A stretch of 64,000 nucleotides of DNA from Sipunculus nudus (GCA_026874595.1 CM049307.1:30045079-30109078); one strand, 5' to 3'. Shown: positions 33,744 to 46,139, counted from the first letter of the stretch. The notes: generated by a model not told the origin, from the sequence alone. Numbers and translations are program-made.

Positions 33744-35183
33744 TGTCAAGGCCCAAACTGCGATCTGGACGGATCTTAGATCTTAGATCCTTGGAGACAG
33801 GGAAGAGGATTGATGTCATTAATATTATATAGAGTTGGAAATGGTGTGCTGTTTTCACATAGGTTTTGACTTGGCTATATAACTTTATCTACATTGCAGT
33901 AGAATTATTTGAAAAAAAACCTGCCCATTATCAGTCAAGGTAATTCTGATTTTTACAAAAGATAACTTTTATTTAATAATTACTGGTTATTCCTACCCAA
34001 GGGTAAAACTTAAATAATATAACTATTTATTATAAATTAAAAACAAATATTGTGTCAAATATAATTTAAATTAAAAATAATTACAGCATCATATGAAAAG
34101 ATCTTTTAATAATATAATCGAAATAAATGAATAATAATATATTATAGAATATATTAATGAATACATTCATGATTACATTTTGAAATTATTTGCATTTGTA
34201 TTCAAATACTATCATTTATACCTTTATTCCTATTTTTATGCATGAAATTATGGAGTACATATATTCATATTCGCATTCAAATATATTTGCAAAGTATTCT
34301 TATCATGTCTGGTATTTATTCAGTTTCAGCAAAACAAAGTTCTTGAGAATCCAGAATTTACTAATTTCACAAATTGATCATAAGTATGATCATAATGATC
34401 ATAAGTACCTGGTTTTATGGCTTTAATTTATATTTAAACATAAAACTATTATATTCACTTTGGACTACTTTCACATCAATCTAAGCACATAGCAAAAGTC
34501 TTATGACAATTATCAACATTACAGAAATCATAAAAAGAACTTGTCTAAGATCTGATTTTTTATCATATTTAAATATTTTTATTTTAAAAAATGTTAAAAA
34601 AAATTAAAAGCAATCTCAGCTATGAAACCATAATAAGAATAAAAAATAACTCAAGCATAATAACACCCTATAAATTGTACAAGGAGAAAACTAGAGATGG
34701 GCAAGGTTATTTTTATTAACATAAATTGAGGAACCAGCAACACAGATTTTGATTATTTACATAGTCTTGTGACAGCTGATACAGCCAACGGTCTTAATAT
34801 TATTAGTGAAACATATTGACATATTTAATCAGTACTTGTCTGAGTAAAATTTTAAAATTTTGACTTCTTATTTTTTTTTAAATTTTTAAATAACTATAAA
34901 TTAACAAGCTGAAACACTTGGATCGCATGGATTGCAATATGGGCTGGTCAAGTTTAGGATTGCAATCTTGACTGGACAGATCTAGTCCAGATTGCGATCC
35001 TGAAGCAAGAAAGACAGGATCTCAGTCTGGGCCGGACTAAACTGCGATCGTAATCTAGGCTGGACAGATCAAAGTTCTGGCCAGCCTGGATTGCGATCTG
35101 CAGTTTGGGCCGGCCTGAACTGCGATCGCAATTTGGGCTGGACAGATCTAAGATCTGTCCAGATCACAATCTGGGCCTTGACA
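33744..35183 (-). mobile_element. Fold-F2: inverted, internally deleted copy of Fold-F1
   Basis: The ends TGTCAAGGCCC and GGGCCTTGACA are flanked by TA. The arm at 34917-35183 is near full length and matches the right arm of Fold-F1. The other arm is cut to about 45 bp and joins at GATCC/TTGGAGACAGGG. The missing part equals about 18040-18590 of Fold-F1, and the breakpoint shares a few bases (AAGGAT). The middle (33790-34916) is the complement of 16915-18045, so the two copies lie in opposite internal orientation. Confidence 0.75.
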
Positions 35184-35185
35184 TA

Positions 35186-36009
35186 TTTTTATGTTTTCAC
35201 TAAGGATTAATGTTACATGTCTAATAGATGTTTCCCTTAGTTTAATTATAGCACAAATAGTTTGTACCTAGTATTCCATGTATGTATTTGTTTACATGTA
35301 TTTTCCATTACACCGTGTATAATGTAGTCCTTGGCCCCAAGAGTGTGTATTGTGACAATAAACATTTGTATTTGTATTTATTCAGTGCAGCTCTCTATGC
35401 TCCAAGGGTGTTATTATGTAATCCCATCACTGGGGCAAGCCCTCTCTCTTGTTGAGCTTGGTCAGACTGTCTGCAGTTAATACCACAGGGAGCCTTTCCC
35501 TCCAACCCCCCCCCCCCCCACCCCCAGTTCTGTTGACAGACCTGTTCTATAAATAAGATGAATCTTATAATTTTACATTTTTTCAGCAACAAGCATTGAC
35601 AACAGAGACCTCTCCCTCACTTACCCCTTCAATACACAGGACTAATAAACAAGACAAATCTTGTTAAATTAATTCTTTTTGTTGAGACTTGGACAATTTT
35701 GATTTTTTTTAAAGAAAAAAAATGTTCCGGAATTTAATCACAATATTCAAATGTGATACAATATTAAGATCTAAATCATCTAATGTAATTGCTTACTGAC
35801 AAGATTTAAGAAGCTATAAATACTTTGTAGCATTCCATTCATATCTCTTTTAGTTGGCCGGGCCAAGCTGTAAATTAACACTGTTAATCTTAGTTTTAAA
35901 ATCAGGAGTATTGGTCAAACCTTGTTGGATTAATGTTGAACTCATATGGCCATATTTTTAACTTTTGAAAACTTAATTACCTTAACACTTTATTTGTTTA
36001 TGAAATGTA
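35186..36009. other. No gene seen; poly-C run
   Basis: AT-rich DNA. A run of 14 C lies at 35506-35519, interrupted by A and followed by more C, then AG. The frames crossing it are low-complexity. No exon or RNA gene is supported. Confidence 0.45.
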
Positions 36010-36280
36010 ACTTTTATATAACACTTACTGTAGGCCAATTTTTTTCCCTTGGTGCATTATTAAATGGTTTCAGGCTACAGGTTTCATTTATTACACAGTG
36101 CATGTGCTTTAGCTCATGTCCATTATTCTATAATATACAGAGTTTCATTTTAGCAGGGCCATTTTCTCTTAGCTTTTCAAATGCTAATATACATGAAAAA
36201 CCAAAAGAAATAAAAATATTTTGCAGTTGCTAATATTTTCCAAAATTCAGCTGAACAACATGACCCATGGGTCCCTTGTT
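36010..36280 (+). repeat. Hel-B 3' end fragment
   Basis: It matches 19690-19834 (GGGCC..TTTCCTCTTAGCTT and ATATTTTGCA). It ends in the arm TTCAGCTGA, the palindrome GACCCATGGGTC at 36262-36273 and the tail CCTTGTT to 36280. The 5' part is missing. Confidence 0.65.
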
Positions 36281-36299
36281 TTCTCTTTTTTTTTAAACC

Positions 36300-36735
36300 T
36301 TCAAAGAAGCATTTGTCCGCTAACTAGGCAAAAATCGTAACCATTGGACGTAGAATCTTCCTACTTCAAATCCAGGGAGGTCCATAAAAAATCTCCTTTG
36401 AAACTTGAAATTAGGTCCCAGTTAACCAGTTTCTACAAGCTATGGGGCTTAGAAGTACCCCTCAGAATCAGGGTTGTTAATTATTTCCCAGTGCGGTATT
36501 TACCAGCTGGTAAATACCAATATTTACCACCTTTGGAAAACCTCTCAAAGTGGGAAAATGGGAAAAACTGTGAAAAACCTCTAAAAATCTTATAAAATAA
36601 GAGACCAGCATTCAGAATAATTAAATATTTGATACAAAAGCTCCAGTATCTGAATCACTAATGCATTGCTCATCATAGTTTTTTGCTTGCATATTGATCA
36701 TGGAGTGTTTCATCAGTTCCTGCAGACTGGTGGCA
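36300..36735 (+). repeat. Hel-B tandem unit with a small insertion, fused to Hel-A3
   Basis: One 337-bp-type unit (GTCCATAAAAAATCTCC, TATGGGGCTTAGAAG, GTTTCATCAGTTCCTGC) is interrupted at 36469-36612. It ends at GACTGGTGGCACCA, where sequence switches directly to a Hel-A half-unit. The junction therefore falls on the GGTGGCGCCACC-type motif that both families share. Confidence 0.65.
36469..36612. mobile_element. 144-bp CAGGG-start insertion with 6-bp direct flanks
   Basis: The uninterrupted unit elsewhere reads CAGAATAATTAAA. Here CAGAAT appears on both sides (36463-36468 and 36613-36618) of a 144-bp insert that begins CAGGGTTGTTAATTATTTCC. The insert contains a perfect 24-bp palindrome at 36495-36518 (half-site GGTATTTACCAG). 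The right end lacks the expected CCCTG, so it may be a one-ended or deleted hAT-like piece. Confidence 0.6.
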
Positions 36736-38173
36736 CCATTTTTATTGTACACAAAAAATAGTGGTGCCACCTGCAACCATGTTTGCACAGTGTCCATCTG
36801 TTTGTCTGCCTTGGGTTAAAATTACTCATATCTCTGCAGTGGTTTGACTAATTCACCTGAAATTTGGCATGTGTATACATCCTGGATAGCTTTCTTGATT
36901 TTATAACAGGTGGCGCCACCTACATTCATGTTCATGCTGCAGACATCATTGCTTATATCTCCAGACTAGTTTGACGTATTTTCCTAAATATTTGCATGTG
37001 TATACATCTTACATAGCTCTTTATCATACACAAAACTTGTGGTGCCATCTGCAACCATTTTAGCACAGCGTCCGTCTGTTGTCTGCTGTGGGATAAAATC
37101 ACTCATATCTCGGCAGTGGTTTAACATATCTGCCTAAAATTTCGCAGGTTTATACATCCTGAACAGCTTTCTTCATTTTATGACAGGTGGCGCCACCTAC
37201 ATTCATGTTCATGCTGCAGACATCTATGCTTATATCTCCGGTCTGGTTTGACGTATCTTCCTGAAAATTTGTATGTGTATAGATCTTACATAGGTCTTTA
37301 TCATACACAAAACTGGTGGCACCACCTGCAACCATTTTAGCACACCATCCGTCTGTTTGTCTGCTGTGGGATAAAATCACTCATATCTAGGCAGTTGTTT
37401 GACATATCTGCCTAAAATTTTGCAGGTTTATTTACATCCTGAACAGCTTTCTTGATTTTATGACAGGTGGCGCCACCTACATTCTAGTTTACGCTGCAGA
37501 CATCCAAGCTCATATCTCTGGAACCGTTTGACCGGTTGGGCCAAAATTTTGCTTGTCGATAGATCTCACATAGCTCTTTATCATATGCATAACTGGTGGC
37601 GCCACCTGCAACCATTTTTGCACAGTGTCCATTTGTTCATCTGCCTTGGGATAAAATCACTCATATCTCAGTGGTTTGACACATCTGCCAAAAATTTTGC
37701 AGGTTTTTATATCCTGGACAGCTTTCTTGATTTTATGACAGGTGGCACCACCTACATTCTAGTTTACGCTGCAGACATCCAAACTCATATCTCCTGAAAG
37801 GTTTGACTGATTGGGCCAAAATTTTGCATGTGTTTAGATCTCACATAGCTCTTTATCATAGACAAAACTGGAGGGGCCACCTGCAACCATTTTTGCACAG
37901 CGTCTGTTTGTTTGTCTGCCGTGGGCTAAAATCACAGTAGTGGTTTGACTTATCTGGCTAAAATTTTGCGTGTTTATACATCTTGGTTAGCTTTCTGGAA
38001 TTTTTTGGCAGGTACCACCACCTACATACACATTTCGGCAGCAGACATCCATGCTAATATGCAACACACCTCACTCTTGTTTCCCCTTGCCACTCAATCA
38101 ATGCCTCACTTCACCTGTTCCACTCTGATTTTGGCGGATACACGTAGTCGCTTGTCGACAACCAGTTTTCTAG
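36736..38173 (+). mobile_element. Hel-A3: 5' truncated, expanded array
   Basis: Ten half-units are marked by GGTGGCGCCACC or variants at 36760, 36909, 37039, 37186, 37315, 37466, 37595, 37741, 37870 and 38011. The spacing alternates between about 148 and 129 bp, so the true repeat is a dimer of about 277 bp. The 3' end has TTTTGGCGGATACA, a hairpin damaged in one arm (GACAAC for GACTAC), and CTAG at 38170-38173. The 5' hairpin and CCG stretch are missing. Confidence 0.8.
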
Positions 38174-38185
38174 TTTTCTTAGACA

Positions 38186-38222
38186 AATTCAGCTGAGGGT
38201 CAAGACCCATGGGTCCCTTGTT
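38186..38222 (+). repeat. Isolated Hel-B 3' terminus after Hel-A3
   Basis: The arm TTCAGCTGAG, palindrome GACCCATGGGTC (38204-38215) and tail CCTTGTT (to 38222) follow the Hel-A3 end by only about 12 bp. With the Hel-B unit at 36300-36735, this suggests that Hel-A3 lies inside a Hel-B copy, or that the two form one composite. Confidence 0.7.
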
Positions 38223-40496
38223 TAATATTCTTCTACTTTTTAGGGTATTTAAATAAAAAAATAACATGGGAAAAGTTTACTCCTGCTGATCTTCTCATGA
38301 ATATGATAATTAAATTGTCGTGAGTAGTTTTCATTTTGTTCACTAATGACCTTTATCACTGGTGATATAAATAACCCTTGAGCCTAAGTGGTCTGTGCTA
38401 TGTAATCCTATCCCGCTTGAATTTTCCTGGCTGGGCATCCCATCGTATTTTCATTGAACCATTTAATGTGAAAACCTTTCTGTGGATTCTTTCCACAGCC
38501 ACTTTATGATGATGACACACATATACATAGTAGAACTCATTTGGTTTGATCAAATGAATATCCTGACAGTAATACCATCAGGCAAAATCCTCCGATTTCT
38601 GTTTTTATTTGACAAGGGCAGGGGGGTCATCATGGGAGTCGAGAGATAGGAGAGACTTATGTGAACAGGAGTATCAAAAGATTACTTAGATACCAGTTTT
38701 TTTACATGCTGTTGACCTTGCATAATGATAGATGTGATTTAGGGATGGCTTGTATGGCCCTCCCTGGTGCCATCAAGTTAAAGAGGTTGTAGGTTAAATA
38801 TTACCTTCCTTAATGTTAATAGCCAGGAAACCCCCATGTCCCTGTGTTACCATCCTGTGTAGTGTGGGCGGTGTGAGTCATCAGGAAACTGTGACCCAAA
38901 ACAATGGTTTGGTTTGAGTATACACAATACAGACATAAAGGTGACTTTATAAGGGTGGGACATACCCTGTAGTTCAGGGTTGGACATGCTACGTGGTTCA
39001 GGCCAGAGCTGAAGGTCTTATTACTCAGCCTGTGGTTATTATTTTATACAAACTTTAAGAAAATTCTTATTCTGTTTTATTTGTCAATACGAGTCCATTG
39101 GTTTATAAATGTATTATTTTAGAGAGTTTTATATCTGCTGATTTAATACTTATCTTTTTCAAGTCACTATGAATTCAGTTCTTCTCAAATATTGGAAATT
39201 GCCATTATGTTAGATATGAGTAAAGAAATATGTGTTTTATAACCACATGGTATTATTTGTTTTGTCTGTGTTGGGTTAACCTCTTAAGTAAAAACTTTAT
39301 CAAATGACAGATAAACCACAGTTGCTTATAAACCATCTTATGAGAAATCAATAATTTTATCGATTTGGTTGACCATAGTTTACATCATCCTTAAATGCCT
39401 TCCTGTTTTGATAAGGCCATTAACAATCATCTTTCACATATGTCAGATCACAGATATTAGTATACCAGATGTGTGCTCATGCCAAGTAATTTTCAACAGA
39501 CAAATTTTTAGTGAGGCCTTGTGGGGATGAGATGTATCCATGGGAATATAAGGCAAGGAATCTGACCATTCTGTGATGCACTTTATGTTTTATGATTAAG
39601 ATGACATCAGCTACCAATTAAACCAGGTCATGACCTTTGTGAGATCAGCAGTACTGACTGAAGTCAGGTAATGAACAGTAAAAATGAGTGGGGGGGGGGG
39701 GGGGGGGGTTGAGAGATGGATTACTGGACCAGTTTGGCAGGTGAATTTGGAACACCCCAGAGGTGGATTAGTAACTAACTGTACACCTGCTTGTACCACC
39801 CCTACACCACTACTTTATAGATGGATAACAATCAGTGGTACAGCCTGGATTGACCTTACCAATACAATCTTTGTTTCTGTTACAAGCAGTCATTGGTGGA
39901 GGGCTGTCTGACAAGCTTGCCTGGTTGTTAGTCCCTGGGAAGCTAAGCCATGTAGTTTACTATGTAGCCATGTAGTTTAAACTAGTTTCTTAGGGCCGGT
40001 CCACCTAATGAGACCATGTTGACTGTATAATCTTAGTACCATAATACTCAGAGACAGTGGTAGCACTGGTACAGATTGCCCAGCAAGGTAAGAAAAATCT
40101 TGTGTAGTCTTTATGTCTCATTAGGAATTTAATTTGTTTTCTGGATTTATTTATAGACCTTTCGTGACAGAGTAAAGCTTGGTGATTGATTGGCTTGCCA
40201 GTAAATCTCTAGAATAGATGTATTTTTTTGTTCAGTTATAAGGATATGAAGGTACATTGCTTATTACATTCTAGCAATCAGGATTGGCCCATAAGGAAAC
40301 CTTTTTATACTGGTAAATGAGTTTATTATATATAATCATGTTTAACCATTTTAAATAGAACTTTCCAATTGTTCATGACCATAAACAAGTTCCTTTCTGC
40401 CATAACACTCAACTGAATTTGAAAGATCAGTGAAGGAGATTTTGCTAGAACTTTTCAGTTTGAGTTTCCTAAGTCTAATGGTAATTAATGATTTTT
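38223..40496. other. Unique-looking DNA, poly-G run, no gene recognised
   Basis: A run of about 19 G lies at 39690-39708, and the frames on both strands there are low-complexity. A short direct repeat of GTAGCCATGTAGTTTA occurs near 39943-39980. A donor-like AAG|GTAAGA lies at 40087, but no convincing acceptor-bounded exon precedes it. Confidence 0.45.
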
Positions 40497-41522
40497 ATCT
40501 CAGCTGACTGTAAGTCAACTGAGCCATAGCGATCACCCTTTGTCCGTCGGCCATCTGGCCGTCTGTCTTTTTAACAGGGCACAAATCTTAACAGCTGGAC
40601 CTGGAATCTTCTTACTCTACATCCAGGGAGGTCCATGAAAAATCTCCTTGAAAACCTGGAATAAGGTCTCTGTTACCCATATTCTTCAAGCTATGGGGCT
40701 CCAAAGTACCCCCCCCCCAGAATAATGGAAAATTTGATACAAAAGCTCAAGTATCTGAACAACTAATGCATTGATCACCATGATTCTTTGCATAGATATT
40801 GATCATGGAGTGTTTCATCAGTTTCTGCAGACTGGTGGAACTACCTGTTTTTTTTTTTTTTTTTTTACAATTTTTTTTCTCTATTTTTGAGACCTTAAAG
40901 ATGCGGTCATCTGTAAACAGGGCACAAATCATAACGACTGGAACTAGAATCTTCTCTCTTGATATGCAGGGAGCTCCATGAAAAGTCTCCTTTGAAATCT
41001 ATAATTTGGTCTCTGTTACCCATATTCTTCGAGCTATGGGGCTCTGAAGTACCCCCCAGAATAATAGAAAATATGATACAAAAGCTCCAGTATCTGAACA
41101 AATAATGCATTGATAAACATGATTCTTTGCATGGATATTGGTCATGGAATGTTTCATCAGTTTCTGCAGACTGGTGGCGCCACCTGTATTTTTTTTTATT
41201 TTTACAAATTTTTTCCTCTATTTGTGATACCTCTTAAGATGCGGTCATCTGTTAACAGGGCACAAATCCTAACCACTGGACCTGGAATCTTCTACCTTGA
41301 CATCCAGGGAGATCCATGAAAAGTCTCATGCAAAACCTGAATTAGGTCTCCGTTACCCATATTCTCCAAGCTATGGGGCTCAGAAATATCCCCCAGAATA
41401 ATTAAAAATATGATTTAAAGCTCCATTATCTGAACAGCTAATGCATTTATCACCATGATTCCTTGCATGCATATTGATCATTGAGTCTTTCATTAGATCC
41501 TGCAGACTGGTGGCCCCACCTG
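40497..41522 (+). repeat. Hel-B copy 9: head plus three 337-bp units
   Basis: The head hairpin is at 40497-40525. Three units follow, with the core motif at 40834 (GGTGGAACTACC), 41173 (GGTGGCGCCACC) and 41509 (GGTGGCCCCACC), spaced 339 and 336 bp. The first unit carries a run of about 17 T. The third unit joins the next Hel-B head at 41530. Confidence 0.75.
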
Positions 41523-41529
41523 GATTTTT

Positions 41530-42240
41530 AGCTCAGCTGACTATGAGTCATCTGAGCTATAGTCGTGGTCCATTGTCCGTCGTCCGTCCGTCTGTCCGTC
41601 CGTCTGTCCGTCCGTTTGCCGTCCGTAGATGTGGCACGTTTTGAAACCGTAAGACCTAGGAATCCAAAATTCGGCATAATGTTAGATCTCCCCAAGATTT
41701 CCTACCAAGCCGAAAACTGGGTCTTTGCGACTTCGGTCCTTTGAGAAATTAAGGAAAAACCTAAATTTTTTATTAAAAACCTATTTTCACACTTCAGGAC
41801 TGCCTAATATCAAAACGACTCATCTGTTTTTCCTCATATTTACCATAAATATTCCTCTATATAGTTCCTATATACATGACAGATATTATGTCTGTATTAT
41901 ATAATTTAAAAAAGTTATGGGCCCAAACATAATGCATTTTGTAAAAAATCAGGAAAGATATTTGATCACTTAACACAAAACATGTTAAAGCTATGGACAT
42001 TTTTTCCAGTAATATAACTTTAATTAATCAAAATTAAATTGTATACCCAAAATTAGATCAAAATCTTTTAAGTTTTTTAAAATATTTACAAAAATAAAAA
42101 AATGGTACCTTAAATTTAGCCCAACTTTGACCATGGCACGTTTTTTTCCTGTACGTACTGTGGATTTAATTTTCACAGCATGTTTTTGTTAGCATTTTGT
42201 CTGTTAACACCAAAAATTTGAAACCAGTTGATCAAAAACT
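41530..42240 (+). repeat. Hel-B long copy 10 with GTCC/GTCT microsatellite
   Basis: The head hairpin is at 41530-41558. The stretch 41575-41630 is an expanded tetranucleotide array of GTCC/GTCT units, the largest of its kind among the Hel-B heads here. The body includes ACCATGGCACG near 42130. The 3' end is lost around 42240. Confidence 0.7.
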
Positions 42241-42349
42241 GTAGATTTTATTCAAGTTTTCAAACACCATGTTACATATTGTTTACATCAAGCTAGTGTT
42301 ATGCAGTTTGCAAGAGCTCAGCTCCCCAGCTTCAGCTCTCAGTTCCTAA

Positions 42350-44131
42350 AATTTGGCATACAATTAGATGTCTCCAAAATCCCCTACCATGCCAAGTATT
42401 TGGTCACTAGGACTTAATACCTTCGAGATATTAATGAAAAACTTCATTTTTCCATTAAAAACCCATTGTTACACTTCAAGACTGCCTAATATCAAAACAA
42501 CTGATCTGACTTTAATCATATATAATATACATATTTTTCTATACATTCTCTATGCACATGCAAGATATAATGTCAGTATTGCGTAACTGTTTTAAGTTAT
42601 GGGCGCAAACATAATGCACTTTGTAAAAAATCAAGAAATAATTTACTCCCTTAACAAGGAGATTGCTGAAGCTAGAGATTTTTTTGTCAGGGATGTAACA
42701 TTATTTAATCAAGATTCAATTGAATACCCAAAATTAGTTCTGAATTTTTCAAATTTTATAAGTTATTAGTATAAATATAAAATTAGTACCTTATATTTTG
42801 CTCAACTTTGACCATGGCAAGTTTGTTTCCTGTGGCATTGTTGATATAATTTTCAGGTCATGCACACATAAGGATTTCAGCTTTTTAGTTTAGAAAGCTG
42901 AAAGAAATTGGCCAAAAATTGTAGCTTTTGTTAATGTTTCTATGAGACCATGTCAGACTTTGGCCCTCTCCAGCCCCTCTTGAGTCACCTGTATGTTGAC
43001 CTTGTTGAATTTTCAGCAAATTATGCATGCTTGAGGCGAGGCATTAACTGGGGCTCCAGGCAGCTTATTATATAATTGCCAGCCACAGTTGATCCAGGTG
43101 TCCAACCCAACTCATCTAGTAGTTTTAAACAACAACATAACAATAAACAATAAATTAATAAATTTGTGTTGGTTTTTAATATCAAATTAAAGAAAATAGA
43201 AAAGGAATTTGTTAGTTTATAAAAACAGGAAATTAACTTGCAGTTACTGATGATATAAGAATCTTGTATCGATGGATAGAATGTATTCCAAATAAAACAT
43301 GCAATCACCTATGGTATTTTTCAGTTCAATTTTAATGATAAAAAAGTAAATCATATTATTCATTACTAATGATTGGGGATCATATGAAGGAAATTAATGA
43401 TAGACAAAGATGCAGTTGATAATATTAATCTAGATTCCTACTGTGTCTAGTGTGTACATTGATGTGAAATTAGTCCAAAATGAATATATTACATTTATTT
43501 TTTTTAATATAAATAAAACCATAAAACCAGGTACTTATGATCATTATTTAAATGTTTAATTTTGTATATTCTGGATTCTCAACATCATTGTTTGGTGAAA
43601 ACTGAATAAATACCCGACATGGTGCGAATAATTTGCAATTGTATTTAAATACGAATATGAATATGTACTCCATTATAAAATTTCTTGCATAAAGAATGGG
43701 AATTCAGGTAAAAATGAAAGTATATGAATACCAGTGCAAATACTTTCAAAATGTATTCATGAATTCATTCATGAATATATTCTTTAATATTATTTTAATA
43801 ATCATTTCAGTTATATTTCATTTTAAAAAATCATAAGATTCTCTTTTTATTTTTAATAAAAATTATATTTGGGACAATATTTGTAATTTTTTTAATTAAT
43901 AGTTAAACTCTTATATGTTCTGCTTATAAGTTATATGGCCAAGTCAAAATCTGTGTGACAATAGTACTCCATTTGTTAATAAAATAAATGAAATCAATCC
44001 TCTTCCCTGTCTCCAAAGATACCATCAAAATCATACATAAGCTAAACAACAACAACTCATAATACAGCTTATATTTATTACCACACAAAACCAGCACATG
44101 AATCAGCGCTGTGACCCATAGGTCCCTTGTT
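42350..44131 (+). repeat. Hel-B long copy 11 (uninterrupted paralogue of 351-3303)
   Basis: It starts within the body (AATTTGGCATACAATTAGATG) without a head, and from 42763 aligns with 351-3303, lacking the H1 insertion. It ends with the palindrome GACCCATAGGTC at 44113-44124 and tail CCTTGTT to 44131. The palindrome carries the same central A as the 3303 copy, supporting close kinship. No coding frame. Confidence 0.75.
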
Positions 44132-44139
44132 TTAAAGTT

Positions 44140-44565
44140 TAACCCTTCTTTTTTCTCTATTTTTTAGACCTTTACAGATGCGGTCATCCGTTAACAAGGC
44201 ACAAATTGTAACCATTGGTCCTAGAATCTTCTTACTTGATATCCAGGGAGGTCTGTGATATCCTGAGAGTTCCTCGAAAGTTCTCCCCAGAAACCTGAAA
44301 TTCAGTCATTGTGACGTATATTCTCAGGGTTTTGGGGTATGTTTGAGCACCCCAGAAATAATACAAAATACACACAAATTACCAGATTCCTCAGGAAAGG
44401 CTGGTTGGTTTGTCATCAAATTTGTTGTGCTTATGGGTCTTGATGAACTTAAGCTATTATACATGAACAATGATGCCACCTACATTATCGTAATTAGTTG
44501 CCTGTGCAAGAACATATTGTCAACATGTCAGTCAGCTGAGCGTCATGACCCATGGGTCACTTGTT
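44140..44565 (+). repeat. Hel-B copy 12, 3' half
   Basis: Part of a unit (GATGCGGTCATCCGTTAACA, ATCCAGGGAGGTC) leads into a diverged stretch and then the 3' terminus: arm GTCAGCTGAGC, palindrome GACCCATGGGTC at 44547-44558, tail ACTTGTT to 44565. No head is present. Confidence 0.65.
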
Positions 44566-44879
44566 GGTTTCCACACAGGGCCTGAGATAATGTTGTTTAT
44601 TTCTAGGTAAAAGTACAGAGAAATGTATATTTTATTTGTGCTTAATAAAATAACTCTATCAAATTATATCATAACAAGCTAATTTAAATCTTATGAATCC
44701 TATTCGTGCGATGATGATAATTATGGATAAAAGGTTACACCTGTAACTGATGAGCTTAACATGATAATAAATATGGATATAGTCTTTTACAGGTCTATAA
44801 CTCTGATTAGCTTAAACCTGTAGCATATCTGTAACTATATTTTAAAAGAAATTGTTTTAATTGGTACCCTTTTTGTTCA
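44566..44879. other. No gene seen
   Basis: AT-rich spacer between Hel-B and Hel-A4. Nothing can be supported. Confidence 0.45.
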
Positions 44880-45637
44880 CTTTTAAAATTTTCATTGCGT
44901 TGACCTCTGACCTTTCCTCTCTCCAGTGCGTCCATCTGTGCATCTGTTTTGACACATTTACCCACATATCTTCAGACTCATTTGACCAATCATGCTTCAA
45001 ATTTTGTACAAATGTAGCCTTGGATAGCTTTATAACAAACATAAAAAATGGTGGCACCACCTGCAACCAATTGTGCACAGCGTCCATCAGTTCATCTGCC
45101 TTGGAATAAAATCACTCATATCTCTGCAGTGAATGGACTTATCCACATGAAATTTTGCATGTGTATTCATCCTGGATAGCTTTCTTGATTTTATGACAGG
45201 TGGCACCACCTTCATTCAGGTTGAGGCTGCAAACATCCAGGCTTATATCTCAGGACTGGTTTGACTTATCTTCCTGAAATTTTGTATATGTATAGATCTC
45301 ACATAGCTCTTTATTATGCGCAAAACTGAGGGCGCCACCTGCAACCATATTTGCACAGCGTCTATTTGTTTGTCTGCATCTGGATAAAATCACTCTTATC
45401 TCAGCAGTGGTTTGACTTATCTGCCTAAAATTTTGCAGTTGTATACACCTTGGATAACTTTCTTGATTTTGTGGCAGGTGGCACCACCTACATACACATT
45501 TCTGCTGAAGACATCCATCCTAATATGCAACACACCTCACTCTATTTCCCCTTGCCACTCAATCTGTGCCTCACTTCACCCTACCACTCTGATTTCGGCG
45601 GATACACTTAGTTGCTTGTCGACTACCTGTATTCTAG
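44880..45637 (+). mobile_element. Hel-A4: 5' truncated copy
   Basis: Hel-A half-units with GGTGGCACCACC near 45051, 45199 and 45478 and GGGCGCCACC near 45330 are followed by the inverted arm, the hairpin region (TTAGTTGCTTGTCGACTAC, one change from perfect) and CTAG at 45634-45637 before TT. The 5' hairpin is absent; similarity begins near GCGTTGACCTCTGACC. Confidence 0.75.
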
Positions 45638-46139
45638 TTGTATGTGTAAATGAAAAATGTTTTGAGAACATAGGTTATATCACTGTTTAACAAATCATGA
45701 ATGTAAAAATATTTTGTTATGAATGAAACTAACACAGATATCTTGGAAGAGTTCCACTCATGGAAACTGACATGGATCTACACCGCCTCTCTTACAAGGA
45801 TTCCCATTGATAATGACAAGCCACGCAATTGTTGATTATCTAACATGTGCCAAGTTCATACTACTCCGGTGAATGACAATCATGTTTGTGAGCCTGCATT
45901 ATTTCGCTCCTGTTGAAAAGTCAGTAGTTGGCTTTGACTATAGTATAAAACGGTTTGGTTATAAGCTTTAGGTGAGAGAGAGAGCCGTTCTCAAGTTCAT
46001 TGTTATGTGGCCAAGGTAAAGTTGCTGAAACACTCTCCCATCTTATCATAGTAGGCATGTTTTAAATCTGTTAAAGGCACACAGATTCATTTACAGCCAT
46101 GGAGAAGAACTGACTATGATATTCGAGCTATGTATTTTA
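45638..46139. other. No gene seen
   Basis: Unique-looking sequence with a short GA run (about 45973-45983). No exon or repeat landmark. Confidence 0.45.

Noticed and set aside
17403-34426. Conserved frame in two Fold-F copies (17403-17591 minus and 34190-34426 plus)
   Set aside because: The two match only because the DNA is a repeat copy. The translation is AT-driven, rich in Tyr, Ile, Lys and His, with no domain, and it is broken in the other copies at 2598 and 43480.
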